DNA of 64,000 nucleotides from Taenia hydatigena (taxonomy: Eukaryota > Platyhelminthes > Cestoda > Cyclophyllidea > Taeniidae). A program made the position numbers and the translations under genes. The stretch lies in NCBI GenBank assembly GCA_036345935.2, contig JADWOT020000001.1:24096994-24160993 (forward strand), written 5' to 3'. Shown here piece after piece: positions 13,701 through 25,120 of this stretch (positions within the stretch are counted from its first letter, which is position 1; each line of letters begins with the position of its first letter). The notes under the pieces were generated by a model. The model did not search any database and had not been told where the DNA came from. It saw only the letters and a program-made list of their open reading frames with translations.

Positions 13701-14900
13701 CAGACAAGTTTTGCAGTCTATAGCCACAGGGAGTCCTTAAGGTTTTAGATCCATTAAGGAAGAATTGTTACCGCCTTATCAGACTATGCTTTACTTCAAG
13801 ACTAGCCAGTTAACTCAAGCTGAATATAAGCGTACCTTTTGGCGAACCATATTTTCTAGACGTTGTCCATATTCATCTTTTTGGGGCGTAATTGCCATGC
13901 TAACCGACACACCCTTCGGTCTTGCTTGTCACAGACCATTTAGGCGTGTACGACTGGCATCAAGCAATTCAAGAATTGCGATGCCGCCAAGCGCACGATA
14001 CTTCGTTCCCTCGAGAAAACACTACCCTTTACCATGCGTAACTAATTTCACTCGCCAAAACAATCGGCCCGCACCAGTAGAGTGGCACTAAAGACTTCAA
14101 AAGCAGCCTCCTTTGACTCTTCTTTCTCATCCAGTCACCCATTAAATGACAAGATTGGTAGAGGACCTCTTGAGCCCTCTGCTAAATTATTGTTTTATGG
14201 AGATAAGTACCAGAGGCTCTGGTAGTTCCTTGTATGTGGCATCGTATCTATTAAAGACATCAAAACAAAAGCTACGCTTCTCAGAATCTGCAACCCCTCA
14301 TGTGTCAAGCTCGACTGTTTCCAGTAGTTAGTAATCCAATCTATTGTCTGTTGGGATCATTGTCCTCTTAATGCGCCCACATTCTCATCTAGATTCAGTT
14401 TGCAAATATCAAGGCATCTGCGACAATCTTCTAAATGCCTCGGTTCCAATTTTACTCCTATTTCCTAGTTTTCGTCTAGAAGATTCCTTTCTATCGATTC
14501 GTCTTCTCTTCAACCGCCCTCAATTAGAAGGTGTACCATACATTCCCCAAATTTGTAAGTCCGCAGAAATGTTGTAAACGCATTGCGTAATGCATAGTTT
14601 GATTGATTAATCATAGTGAACTGCGGCGTCAATTGGGAGAAAACATAAAATTGATGCCAAGCTTTCTTTATGCTTCCAATTTGCGTCATCCACACCGGCT
14701 ATCCGCAGCTGATATCCTATTTCTGTTGGCATACAGTCAACCTAATGAATTGCTCAAACGCGCCATGTCTGTACATTCATATGTGAGCAAGTGGATTTTG
14801 AAAAAAACCCACTTTGGCGATCATTTTCTTGTAAGAACGGATATTCTGGATTGTGTTTAAAGAGATAGCAAGAAATGCCCGAATAAACAACGAGATTTTC
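10780..14900 (+). pseudogene. decayed copy a of the membrane-protein repeat
   Basis: The order of blocks matches copies c (33.5 kb) and d (40.3 kb). At 10.78-11.33 kb is the block also found in the long repeats (CTTCAGCTTTTAAAGTACTG, then the GTGGCAGCGG block). At 11.65-11.85 kb is a block shared with 41.05-41.22 kb. At 11.93-12.06 kb is a membrane-segment exon remnant (VSVLAPMVLTALVNACLH in one frame, soon broken). At 12.27-12.42 kb is a remnant of the GCLDGG exon, and 13.9-14.55 kb matches 43.1-43.6 kb. All coding frames carry stops or frameshifts. The order and orientation suggest an old segmental copy rather than a processed one, because intron-like spacers are retained. Confidence 0.5.
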
Positions 14901-15800
14901 TTGGGGCTGATTGAAGTTACTTTGCTTTTGCACGCCTACTTATTTTCGCATGAAATACCGAAATCCAACAGAACACGAAGCGAGAAAGCAAATAAGCCAA
15001 AAATCTTGTTCATGCAGTAATGTAGAGTGGCCTAGTCGACAGTGAAAACCAAAAAAGAATATGGATTTTAAACTGATTTGCTGGTGGTGACCGAAGTTCA
15101 TATCCAAAACTGTGCAAGCTCACGGATGGGGCAGAAAATAGCTGTGTTTATGCGGCGGATATGAATGGCTTCACACATCCAGCCGGTCTAGTCGACATCC
15201 ATAAAATGTATGGTGGGATGCGTGGTGATGCTGATGGGCAGAAAAGTTAAATTTGACTTATTACAAGCATGGACGTGATTGGCAAGTAAGATCCCAAGCT
15301 GCCACGGGCAAGAAATCAAAATGAATGCAAGGATGCCAGCAGTAAGTCACATAGAATGAAGCATGCGTTTGCGCACATTCCACTCTCGATGCAATGCGAG
15401 CACGTAACAAAATCCGCAGCGAGGAATGAGACTGCTTCTGGTCACAACGGACACCACTAGGAAGTTGGGAAACAACTCACTTAGTGAAGACCATTTCTTG
15501 AGTCAATGCTACAGGAGCTTTGGTCCAAGTGGCGAATTGAAGGGCATATCTTACGCACTTATGCGCAAATGTAGGTGTAAACACGTTACGAACCGTTGCG
15601 ATAGATTCCACTTTTAATTGTGCTCTATCGTTTAAACGGTATGCGTTTGTCTAGCTGCTAAATGAAAGCATGCTATAAACCTCTCTATTTGACACAAAGT
15701 AATCTTGCCTTTCATAACTCATGGGACAATGCGCAGTGTCAAATATTTTTCAAGAAAATTCACCTCAAAATAGACGAAAAAAAGGAAATAAATGACGCGC
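14901..15800. other. no gene seen
   Basis: This lies between repeat copy a and long repeat LR-A. There is no recognisable exon, and I could not match it to another part of the window. Confidence 0.35.
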
Positions 15801-18800
15801 TTTTATACTAAAAAATTAGCAACAAACCCTGCGCTGATAGAAGAACGAAATGGAAAACTTTAATAAATAAACAAAGGCAAAATAAAAGAGAAGCCAATCG
15901 CAAAGCGGTTCTAAAATCGCATTTGTTAAAGTCCACAATTACTGTTTGTTCTTCAGTTCGTTTTGGATGGTTTAAGTTCGCATTGGTCATCTAAATGTCT
16001 TCTCAATTCCATAACTTTGGGCTAACATTAGATTAGCATAAGAAGACAATATTCTTGCCCTTCTTAATGCATCAGAAGTTCTCCATTTTACAAAACACCA
16101 TTAAGTGAAGGGCACTAAACGAAGCAGTTTGCAGTTCAGACTGGTGCTCAAAATATATTTCAACGGCAACTTAAAAATGAGCACTACGGTGTGGGGGGAC
16201 AGCAACCATCTTTTAGTTGTATCTATAAGTAGACTAAAGCGCCGTCATGCCAACCATCAGGTTTCCTTCAATGTAGATTATTATAATATCGGATGCGGAA
16301 GAAGGATATGCATGCATCAGTCATTGAATTAGGTGGGTAAAGCAGGCGTAAATAAGAGGGTAGTTGAAATGCTCAAGATTCATCCGGCTCGATTATTTGC
16401 TTATAGAGTGTCAGTCTGTACGAAAAGAAAGGAGAAGGTTTTCGACAAAAAAGTGCGAAAATCTGATATAGAACAATATATAACGGAATTATTTAAGGAA
16501 CCATTCTACAAGGGCAAATAGCCGTGAAAATGTATGTCGGAGAGAATAATCCGGTTCGGCGAAATCCAGAAGGTGTTTACATAGGCGAATTAAGAGCACT
16601 GAGCACTCACGAACAGATGTGGCCACAGAGCGGAATTCCTTGCAACGTATTCTTCTGCCAGACCACTACAAGACGGAGCGAAATCATGCAGACTATATCA
16701 GCAGACCGAATCTCACCTAACACATCTTTGTACGCCACGAATTGGGAACCTATTGAAACGCATATGCTCAGCACTTACGCCTAAGAATCTGAGCAGACTC
16801 TTGCTGCCTCATACCAATTCACCATATGCTAACACGAAACACAAACAAGAGCAAGAACACGAGCAATATACCACAATGTTGGCAAACTATCAACGCGATG
16901 ATCGAAGTTGAGACCTCCGTCCCGCCACTAATATGCAAAAGTAAGTTTCAAAAATGAAGGAGGAACCTAAAAGATATATCAATGCATGACGAGTTTAAAT
17001 TTTGTGTACATGTGCAAAATTAATGCAGCAAGTAATTGAAGGACAGTCATCTAATCAGTGGAGAATTCTCCACAATGACAGCGAGTTAGCTGATTTGCTT
17101 GAATAACTTCGTGTGAGATCACAGTCTAATCACATGCAGGATGGCAGGCCTATATGAGCCACTCATACTGGCTGCAACGTGGCAGTCGCGTCGTGTGGTC
17201 ATCGTCACACTCACGGTCGGAGGAATGAGCGATGGATGAATCGTTCAATATCCATTCACAGAGAAACGATCAGCCATCAGCTAAGAATAATATTTTGGAC
17301 TTCAAGACATGTCGGCAAGCGACAAACAGTGGTGTATACTTCAGTTCTTCTGTTATAAGATATCAACAATGCTCTCGTCTAGAGCATATGCGATTCATTC
17401 ACACCGCCAATGGCAATCATGTGCGACATAAATCAGGATAGCATTTCTCTGAACCTGCATCTACTTCTCACTGCCACCGACACAGCACCTCAGAACCTCC
17501 TTGAACGCCAAAAAAGGCACAATACCAAAGGCGGAAGGTGCATATTGAGCAAACAGAGTGAGAATGGCTGCCGGAATGGCCCAGTGGTCATCACAACCAT
17601 CAAAGGCAATAGGTCTGCTCAAAAGACCGCAACCAACAGCAAAACAACCAAGGTTTCAGATTTGAGCAACACGAAATTGACCAATTTTTCTTGAACAAAA
17701 GTGCCTATGCAAGTGCTATGTGACGCAGTATAGGGTGTGAATCAGTGAACAGAAGCAGTCCTGAGGCAAGCCATCCTACGTTGGCATATGCAACTGGAAC
17801 GCATTCTATCCAGCACTTTGGAGACTGAAGTAGTTCTGTCCAGAATCGAATGGTTTTACTTGGAGTGTCTAAACATGCTCTCAAATGCAGGTTCGCTTCA
17901 CGTAGGCTTTGTAGAAGGGTGTAGAAAACGTAAAATAGGGGTCAATCCTACACGTAGTTGAAATGTATTCCAAAGTCTACTTATAACTGAATAGAAGGGC
18001 AAGGCAGTCTCTACCATACTTTAGGCATACGAATGAGTAGACTGAAGCACTGCCATGCCTGACAACAGATTCCCGTCAATGTACGTGTTCATGCTATCGT
18101 TTGCATAGGAAACGCATGCACTCATCAGTTGTTAAAAAAAGAGGGTAGAGCAAGCACAAATGAAGGGCAGATTGATGTGCTAGGGATTTGGCAAGCCCAA
18201 TTTCCTAATTAGAGAGCGTCAGTCAGTTAAGAATGCGGAATCACATTTCCAACTTTAGAGTAAATGACTCTGTGACAAACAACAGTGCCAATTTCTACCA
18301 CAAAACACAATCCAGTGCATTTGCTAAGCAAACCAATCTGCAAGGACTAATCACCGTGACTATCACGCAGACTGTGTCAGGAGACGGAATTCCACCTCAC
18401 ACAGCCTTCCCGCCTCAAAAGCAGACCTAATGAAACACACTTGTGCTGCACCTTCGCCAGGTAATCTAAGCAGACTCCTGCTGCCACACGACGATCCACC
18501 TTATGGTAACACAATGCACGAGCATTCCAACATGAACAACACACCAAATCGATGAGACACCATCGATGAGCTGACCTCGGTTAGAACCTCCATCCTTCAA
18601 TTTGTATGCCCGAATGGAATTAGGCAAAAGGAGGACTAATCAACCTGCTATTTCAAATCAATCCAATCGACATTTGATCCCACGCACCAATGCTTACCAC
18701 TGCACACAGAGCGAGTTGGTAGCTGTTAGTAGTCAGAAGGATAGCCCTTCAATCAATAGAGACTTTGCTTCAGTGGTAGCAGGTTCACCGACAGGCTTGA

Positions 18801-19190
18801 CTAACTCCGTGCCACTGCATGATTGAGAGGAGGTCAATTTGAACCACTCACACTGACTCCAACGTGGCAGACACGGCGTGTGGTCGCCGTTACATTTACG
18901 GGCAAAGAAAAACAAGCGATAGATGAGTCATTCAAAATGTCTCCAAAAATATTCGATTAGTGATAAGTTAAGGGTGTTTTGGCTATAAAATATATGGGTA
19001 TATGGCCACCGACGATGCATATTTTCTCTCTAAATGGTGAGATCAAATAATAAGACTTGCTCCAAAATCCAGTTGCCAGCATTAATAATTTATAATCTGA
19101 GATGCAAAATTTTAACCGAGAAATTATCATATCGAGTTGTCTTACTACATTCGCGCCCAAAATCATGTATATTTGCTTGCGCTTTACGAC
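15800..19190 (+). repeat. long repeat LR-A, two diverged ~1.68-kb monomers, outer left flank of antigen gene 1
   Basis: This stretch matches LR-D (60.34-63.64 kb) and LR-B (25.12-28.33 kb) in inverse orientation and LR-C (49.7-54.46 kb) directly. It contains two diverged monomers. The block around 16.16-16.42 kb (TAAGTAGACTAAAGCGCCG) reappears at 18.00-18.24 kb (AGTAGACTGAAGCACTGCC). The conserved palindromic motif sits at 17175 and 18860, 1,685 bp apart. Short open frames of 60-94 codons persist at the same places in LR-A, LR-B and LR-D but are broken in LR-C. No reverse transcriptase, transposase or terminal repeat was seen, so the class of repeat is unknown. Confidence 0.75.
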
Positions 19191-21970
19191 TGTGAGAGGT
19201 AACGTCGTCTACATAGGCAACACGCGTCAGTTAGGAAATGCGTACATGGTTGAATTAATTAGCAATCCAACACCCCTCAACGTGTTTCTGCTAGAAACAG
19301 CAGCTTAAACAGCAAGCTCTACTAACGACAAGGATGTTTGACATTAAGAGAGTTGGTACCAAAACAATTTATTTGGACTGTGTTTAATTTGCGGATTGGG
19401 GCAGTGACAAAACACGAAAGCACTTATTGTGGCTTGCATTCGGCTATGTACTCATTCATTTTGTGTTCAACGATTCTGATCTGTGTTTATGCGGTCTATG
19501 CTCTAATGTTTCTTCCTAACGATGCTTACTTGCTGTGTATTTTGTCAAGACTCTGCTGAACTACAACATTGTGCACCTGTACTCAGCATTCTTTTAGGTG
19601 TCTACGTAAAACGACTGACATCGAACCACAAGAAACTTGTCACGTTTCGAGTCCATCACTAGTCTATTAAGTAGTCCAAACTCGACTCATTTCAGTGAAG
19701 CACACCTCAGCAAATTACACATGCAGAGCACATTTACGCGGAATGTTTCGCCTGAGTAGTGATGCAGACTTTGCTGCCACATGCAATACCATCGTATTGT
19801 ACAGCAATGCATGTAATTTTAATCAAATGATTAAAATCACCTAATTAGGTACGCTATTCTAAGGCTTTTATCCCACCATTAGTATGCAAAATAATATGAG
19901 GAGAAACATTGGTACTCTATATCTGAGGGTTATCGGAAGTTTTTAATTTGTTATTTTATGTGGACCCAATCAGCCATACATAAGAGCATACTAAATCTAC
20001 TTGTATACGAACGTACCGTTTAAAACCCCAAGAAATTACAAAGTAATCCTTTAGTCAGTGGGGAATTCTCAGTAGCAGTTAGTTGGCTCACATGCTTGAA
20101 TAAGTTCGTGAAGCATCACGGTACAGTCACATGCCAGAAAGCAGGTCAGTAAGAGTCACTCACACTGGCTGCAACGTGGCAGACACGTTGTGGGGTCACC
20201 GCTACAGTCACAGTCAAAATGATGTGTAATGGCAAAGGCATATCTAGTGTCAAATGCCCAACTACAAGACTTTGAAAGGATTAGTTGTAGCATTCACAAT
20301 CGACGGCTCTGCTCTCAAGCTTGAGCTTGAATGGGATCCAATGGAGAGGTTGTCAAGTAGAAAGCATCTCTTAGTCGATGAAGTAGAAAGGGAGATGGCT
20401 GTCACGAGGTAGCGACTTAGCGATCGACACTGATGCGACACATGCTTGATCACATCTGCATTCTTCACGAACAGTGATGGACAAACAAAGCGTGAAACTT
20501 GGCATAAACATAAAAGTGTGCCCGATTGAGATTAACATAAGACAGACAGTTTCGAAGTGGATTTTGTTTCGATTTCAAGGCTTGGTCATTACCATTGATG
20601 TATCCCAACACTGCAGCTGCTTCTGCTAGTGACGTGTAAATGAATCGCTAATATGCATTCGCTGAATCTTTCTCATTTGTCTATTCGTCACTGCTTCAAC
20701 TTTCTCAACCAGCGCGTAAACGCTGGTTCAGTTTATCACTGTAAATGGCGTATTAGTTCCTCTTGTTACAAATAGGGCGAACTGGATTAATCTAATTGGA
20801 AATGATACATGTCCAACGCGATTCTAATCACAGCCCAAACAGTCAACAGTATGGCTGGAAGGGGACAAACAATTGTGATTGAAGCAAACAGATGTCGAGC
20901 TGACTCGGACTAAACGCAAATTTGAGGCTTTTACCCAATGCAAAACTTGCATGTGGAAAAACAGACTAATGTAAGCCAGAACTCTAATCTTCTTCAAATT
21001 GCCCCATACTGTTTCAAGTGTGCATAAAATTAAATGCAGGAAATGAAGAGACCCTGAAATCACTACTGAAATAGGCAGCAAATTAACAGCGTCCGCGTCT
21101 CCTCGTTTCCGCTTTCCTTATTGTTCGTTGGGGTTTAATAAAGGAGTCGCGATGTGCGCACGCCTAATTTTGAAAGGACATCATTAACGAAGAAATGTGG
21201 GGAAATAATGACCACTCTTGGACTGATCCAAGTCCACTTTGTCTCCATTCACTTAACATGATTGTGTCAGCGCGATCGTAGGAACCGCAAGCATACTTAG
21301 GAGTGGCAGTCGGTAGGGCACAAAATTTGTGATCTTAGAGCATTTTTGATCTGTGCTGCTACTTCGATTGAAATGTATTAGAATATATGTGATAAAATTG
21401 ACCCTAAGTACTTCCGTTACTAAACCACGTAAGGTGTTGGCATGCGTACGTCTTTTCCTTTCGAGAAGTATTTGCTAAGGCAGAGCCATGCTGGGAACGC
21501 TACTTGTCGTCAAATTACCTCTTGATCAAATTCAATGCAAGAGGCCACCATTTGACCCACCCAAGCCAAGTGGTCTTCTAAATACAAACATAAAATACAC
21601 AAATATTCTCTCGCGCTACCTGCACTAGAATAGACTGCAAGTGACACAAGCATGACAAAGATGAATGCTCAATTCGTTTTGCACAAAACTGAACTAGTCA
21701 AGCACTCCCATATTTATTAGCTCATTCGAGTGTCCGACTAGACTTGTAATCTTGATTTATCATTTTGGTTGCATCACGTTTCCGGCAAAGTCGATTCCCT
21801 AAACGATGAACTTCTAGATGGTGTCAATGCAGAAGGACGTCCCAGCCACAATAGATGTTGCTGCAGTGGCATTAACATCAATCTTAGCGCACGTGGTGCA
21901 TACAACTACAAGTGGACTCACAGGTCACGATCAAGTTGTCTCATAGGCTCGTGTGAATATGGATCACTCC
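19190..21970 (+). repeat. 5' part of antigen cassette 1 (inverse of 57.56-60.34 kb), non-coding
   Basis: This is a nearly collinear inverted match to the right-hand cassette. It includes a third, more decayed LR fragment at 19.86-20.22 kb (GTGGGGAATTCTCAG block plus the palindromic motif at 20172). A 68-codon open frame at 20262-20468 (minus) is also present at 59059-59265. Its conservation is explained by the duplication itself, so I do not call it a gene. Confidence 0.65.
20172..20190. repeat. perfect 7-5-7 palindromic motif
   Basis: CAACGTGGCAGACACGTTG: arms CAACGTG/CACGTTG around a 5-base spacer. It is preceded by a conserved CACTCACACTGGCT. Confidence 0.8.
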
Positions 21971-21977
21971 TATAAAT
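21971..21977 (+). promoter_or_regulatory. candidate TATA box of antigen gene 1
   Basis: TATAAAT lies 38 bases before the ATG and is kept in the inverted copy (57549-57555, minus). If it is used at the standard distance, transcription would begin only a few bases before the start codon. Confidence 0.45.
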
Positions 21978-22008
21978 GTGGCGCGAGTGGTGAATGAAAA
22001 CATTCACA

Positions 22009-23258
22009 ATGTTGAAGATGTTGTTCAAGTTCTGCCTGATTTCATTGGTGACCTGCGTTGTGGCCGAAAAGTACGTCGCAGTGAAGGGTGAGTTAACTGC
22101 CAATGCTTGACTCTGTTGACCAAGCGCGGTTTAGCATTTTACAGACATGAGTGCCTACTTCATTAAAATTCTGACTTACAGTCAATTTGTTCGATACAAA
22201 CAACGCAGCTGACACCATCCTTCATAGGCATCAATTAAATAATTGACCTAAAAGACTAGATGCAACAATCATTTTGGTTTGCTAGGGAACAACGTGAAGG
22301 GCGAGCAGAGCGGAGGTCTGCCAATATTACTTGAAAGAAATTGCACTTGATATTTAGAAACATACTGCCTTTTCGCGCGTGTGACTGCAAGTAAGATCGT
22401 TGGTCCACATCAGGGAGATGAGTGTTTGACTCGCCCACATTTATACGTCCACCTGCGCGCCAACATGATTTGTGATTACGACTCAAAGAAGAGCATCCGC
22501 TGACAGTCACGTCTAGCGCCACATACTTGTTGAATTTTATGTTCAGAAGGCAAACTCAGTGGAGTGCTCCATCACCTACACTGCCTCATTATTTTCTTGA
22601 AATTAGCAGTGCATGTTCGGCGGTGCCTTGGTAGAGTTGAGCACGATGCTCAAACAGGCTTGCTGAAAACCAGCACTTTCTTGTTTCCTTTGTAGGGTTG
22701 ACGACAGATATGGCGAAGGAAGAAATGTATTCGCTCCCGAAGCACTTCTACTGGGGCTACGTGGGTCCTGATTCCATTGAGTTAAATTGGGACGTTGAAA
22801 AGTTGGGGAAAAACTACGCAGATTTAATTGAACTAACCGCAGTAGCAGAGTCCCAATTCCCCTTCATACAAATAGAAACCGCGCACTTCTTACGTGGCGA
22901 ACTGAGCCTTGAGGATCTGCAGCCCGACATCACTTACAAAGTGACAGTGAAAGCACTGAGTGTCGAAGGCACCGTTTTCGAATACACCGAGGTTGTTATA
23001 ACTCCGCCCGCTGGTAAGCTAGTGCTTGCAACTACCATGTGAACCTCCATACTTACATTCACCGTAGCATTTCCTGCATCACAACAAAAAATTTCGTACT
23101 AATGTTAGCAGCCCTATCTAGTAATCATGCACTTCGCAGCACATTTGTATTGCACTTAAGTGAATGCCTCACACAATGGTACTGATTGCTCGCCTGTTTG
23201 CATAGAACACGAAGAAGACGCCTTTGCAACCGACGAACCCCTTGCATCTGTCGCGTAA
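22009..23258 (+). CDS. FN3-domain host-protective oncosphere antigen (EG95/45W/TSOL-like), gene 1
   Basis: Exon 1 is 22009-22087 and encodes a signal peptide (MLKMLFKFCLISLVTCVVA, cleavage likely before EKY). Intron 1 is 608 bp. Exon 2 is 22696-23013 and encodes one FN3 domain, about residues 41-131. It shows the core Trp (ELNWDVE, residue 58) and the typical late strand signature (DLQPDITYKVTVKAL). Both exon 2 borders are phase 1, the symmetric exon expected of this family. Exon 3 is proposed at 23206-23258, giving EHEEDAFATDEPLASVA and a stop. The precursor would be about 149 aa (roughly 16-17 kDa). The donor GC|GTAAGT overlaps that stop, so a fourth exon from 23345 (ending ALL-stop) is possible. 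Known members are secreted by or bound to the oncosphere and are vaccine targets. Unlike EG95, no hydrophobic C-terminal tail is seen, so a 16K-type antigen is plausible. The FN3 assignment is solid; the exact subfamily is uncertain. Confidence 0.8.
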
Positions 23259-23419
23259 GTCAGTGCAAATGAGTAGCTGTCAAAGCTTCGTGGAATATGA
23301 GGGCTAAGACTAGGAAAGTCTGAACCGATCTCTTTCCATTGCAGGCTTCTCTGATTCGGACAAGGCACAAGTCGCCATTCATTCCTTTCTTCCCAATAGT
23401 AGTGTCAATTTCCACAAGT

Positions 23420-23432
23420 AATAAATAATAAA
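23420..23432 (+). terminator. tandem polyadenylation signals of antigen gene 1
   Basis: AATAAA occurs at 23420-23425 and 23427-23432, about 165 bases after the proposed stop. The inverted copy keeps one hexamer at 56128-56133. Confidence 0.5.
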
Positions 23433-23439
23433 TAATTTA

Positions 23440-25120
23440 CATAACATACTACACTTGGTTGCGCTTGCATTGGACTTGGCATTCTGCTTCAATTGCAAAA
23501 CTGTTATGATTCCACTGGCACATTTTTGGTGTGCACGCACCTCGTGGGACAAACAATTACAAATCCTCCATGGAAGTGCATTTTTCCTCAACAGTGGGAG
23601 TCTGACTCACGCTAGCTTGCTCATTTTGTGCATGTTTGGTGGTTTGCCATGATGAACACGAAACTAGAGAATACGTCATTTTGAGCTGTGCGTTACATCA
23701 AAGGACAAATTCAAATAAAAAGTTGGTGCTTTGACGCAACAACTTGGGATTCTCCTTGCTTCTTCAAGTTTTCTCGTCAGACTGTAGATCATCACGCAGA
23801 AGTATATTTTGGCAAGTCAGGCTGCATTTCGTCAATGGAAACCGAGAATACTTTTACATTCGAAACCGCTGTGGAAGCGTGCTTTCTATGCAGACTTCTT
23901 CTTGCCGAACCGCATTTAGCATCGGCTATTCATTGGAAATGATGGGAGGATGGGATCATGGGTTCGGGTGATTGTGGGACCCAACAAGCCACTATTCATG
24001 CAAGTACCACCTTAGACAACTCATTACAAAACAGGAGTACTTTGAAAGTGCAACTAGTGTTTAGAGCTTCTCCACATTTAATGGGTTCGTTAGTGTCCCG
24101 AATCGCATGTTACGCGTACAAAACAAGCCATCCTAGCGTCTTTGTGTGACACTGTGCCATCAGCCCAGTAGTGGATTAAGTAGAATTGCGAAGTCTGATG
24201 AGGGACCGTTTAGGTCAAATGGTGTGTGTTGACTGCCGTTACTATGTGTGAGCATGCAGACATTTTGAGTCGGCACCAGCTGCACCCACTACAAAATACT
24301 GACCAAATATTTGCTGGCTGACACCGCGATTGTCATGGTAGGGGCAAAATAGCAATGCAAGTTCTGTTTGTAAACAAATTTGTGAATTCACAATTTGCGT
24401 AGTTCTAGTGAGGGTGGCTAGACAACATGTACAAATGGAGGCCTGTAATTCTCATTCTTGTAAAGGCTATCTTGACTCAACACTATTTGGGTAACGACGC
24501 CAATGCAGCATTTGAATTGATGACACTGTAGCTGCCCAATCCATCTCATCCCACCCTATCAAAAGTGTAACCGTTTCCTCTCAACTAAGAAACCAAACTT
24601 AGCTATACGAAATGCTCCGTGTTTATGCTTTTCTAGCTGAACATTGATACACAATGCTTCAGTGGTGGAGGTGTAGGCGGAATAATGGCCAAAATGAGGA
24701 AATTAATGGGTGAAATATGTGCTCGAGTTTCATAACTTAGGTCCCTGAGCAATGCTTTTTCACTGAATTCTGAAAAAGTGCTTGCTGTTATTATGCTCTC
24801 AGATAATGCAGTTGCGAAATCACAATGATTGTTGAAGCATCCATTCTTAGCTATACCTGTGCTTCATTTTTTAAATTTGGCAGCCATTTAAAATGCAGAC
24901 GCAAGAGGCAAGTCTGCCAAGTCGTTTAATTCAGTACAGAAAGGTCTACCAGATTATTAGCAATGCATCGACTCCGAGGCGCCCGCAAAGCCAAATGCCA
25001 CAACATGCTCATTCGCACTTCTTGGTAAAATTGTACGCCTGTTAGCAGGTTATTCGAAGGAATGCAAATGTAAGTAAGTTAAATGGGACAGGCATGGTTG
25101 ATGTTTTCGACACCGGTAAG
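23440..25120 (+). repeat. 3' part of antigen cassette 1 (inverse of 54.47-56.12 kb), non-coding
   Basis: This matches the right cassette in inverse orientation nearly end to end, up to the CGACTCCGAGGCGCCCGC block near 24.97 kb. Similarity then continues into LR-B. Short open frames here are broken in the mirror copy or face it in other frames, so no gene is called. Confidence 0.6.

Noticed and set aside
16105..17694. Chain of 60-94 codon open frames in LR-A that recur in LR-B and LR-D
   Set aside because: Their persistence follows from low nucleotide divergence. The LR-C copies are broken, the frames lack domains, and start and stop positions do not form a gene.
19338..19559. 73-codon frame with a hydrophobic stretch
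   Set aside because: The mirror copy at 59.93-60.19 kb is frameshifted into two overlapping frames, so it is not maintained as protein.
20262..20468. 68-codon frame shared with 59059-59265
   Set aside because: It lies in the duplicated cassette where nearly all sequence is shared. There are no motifs or splice context to support a gene.
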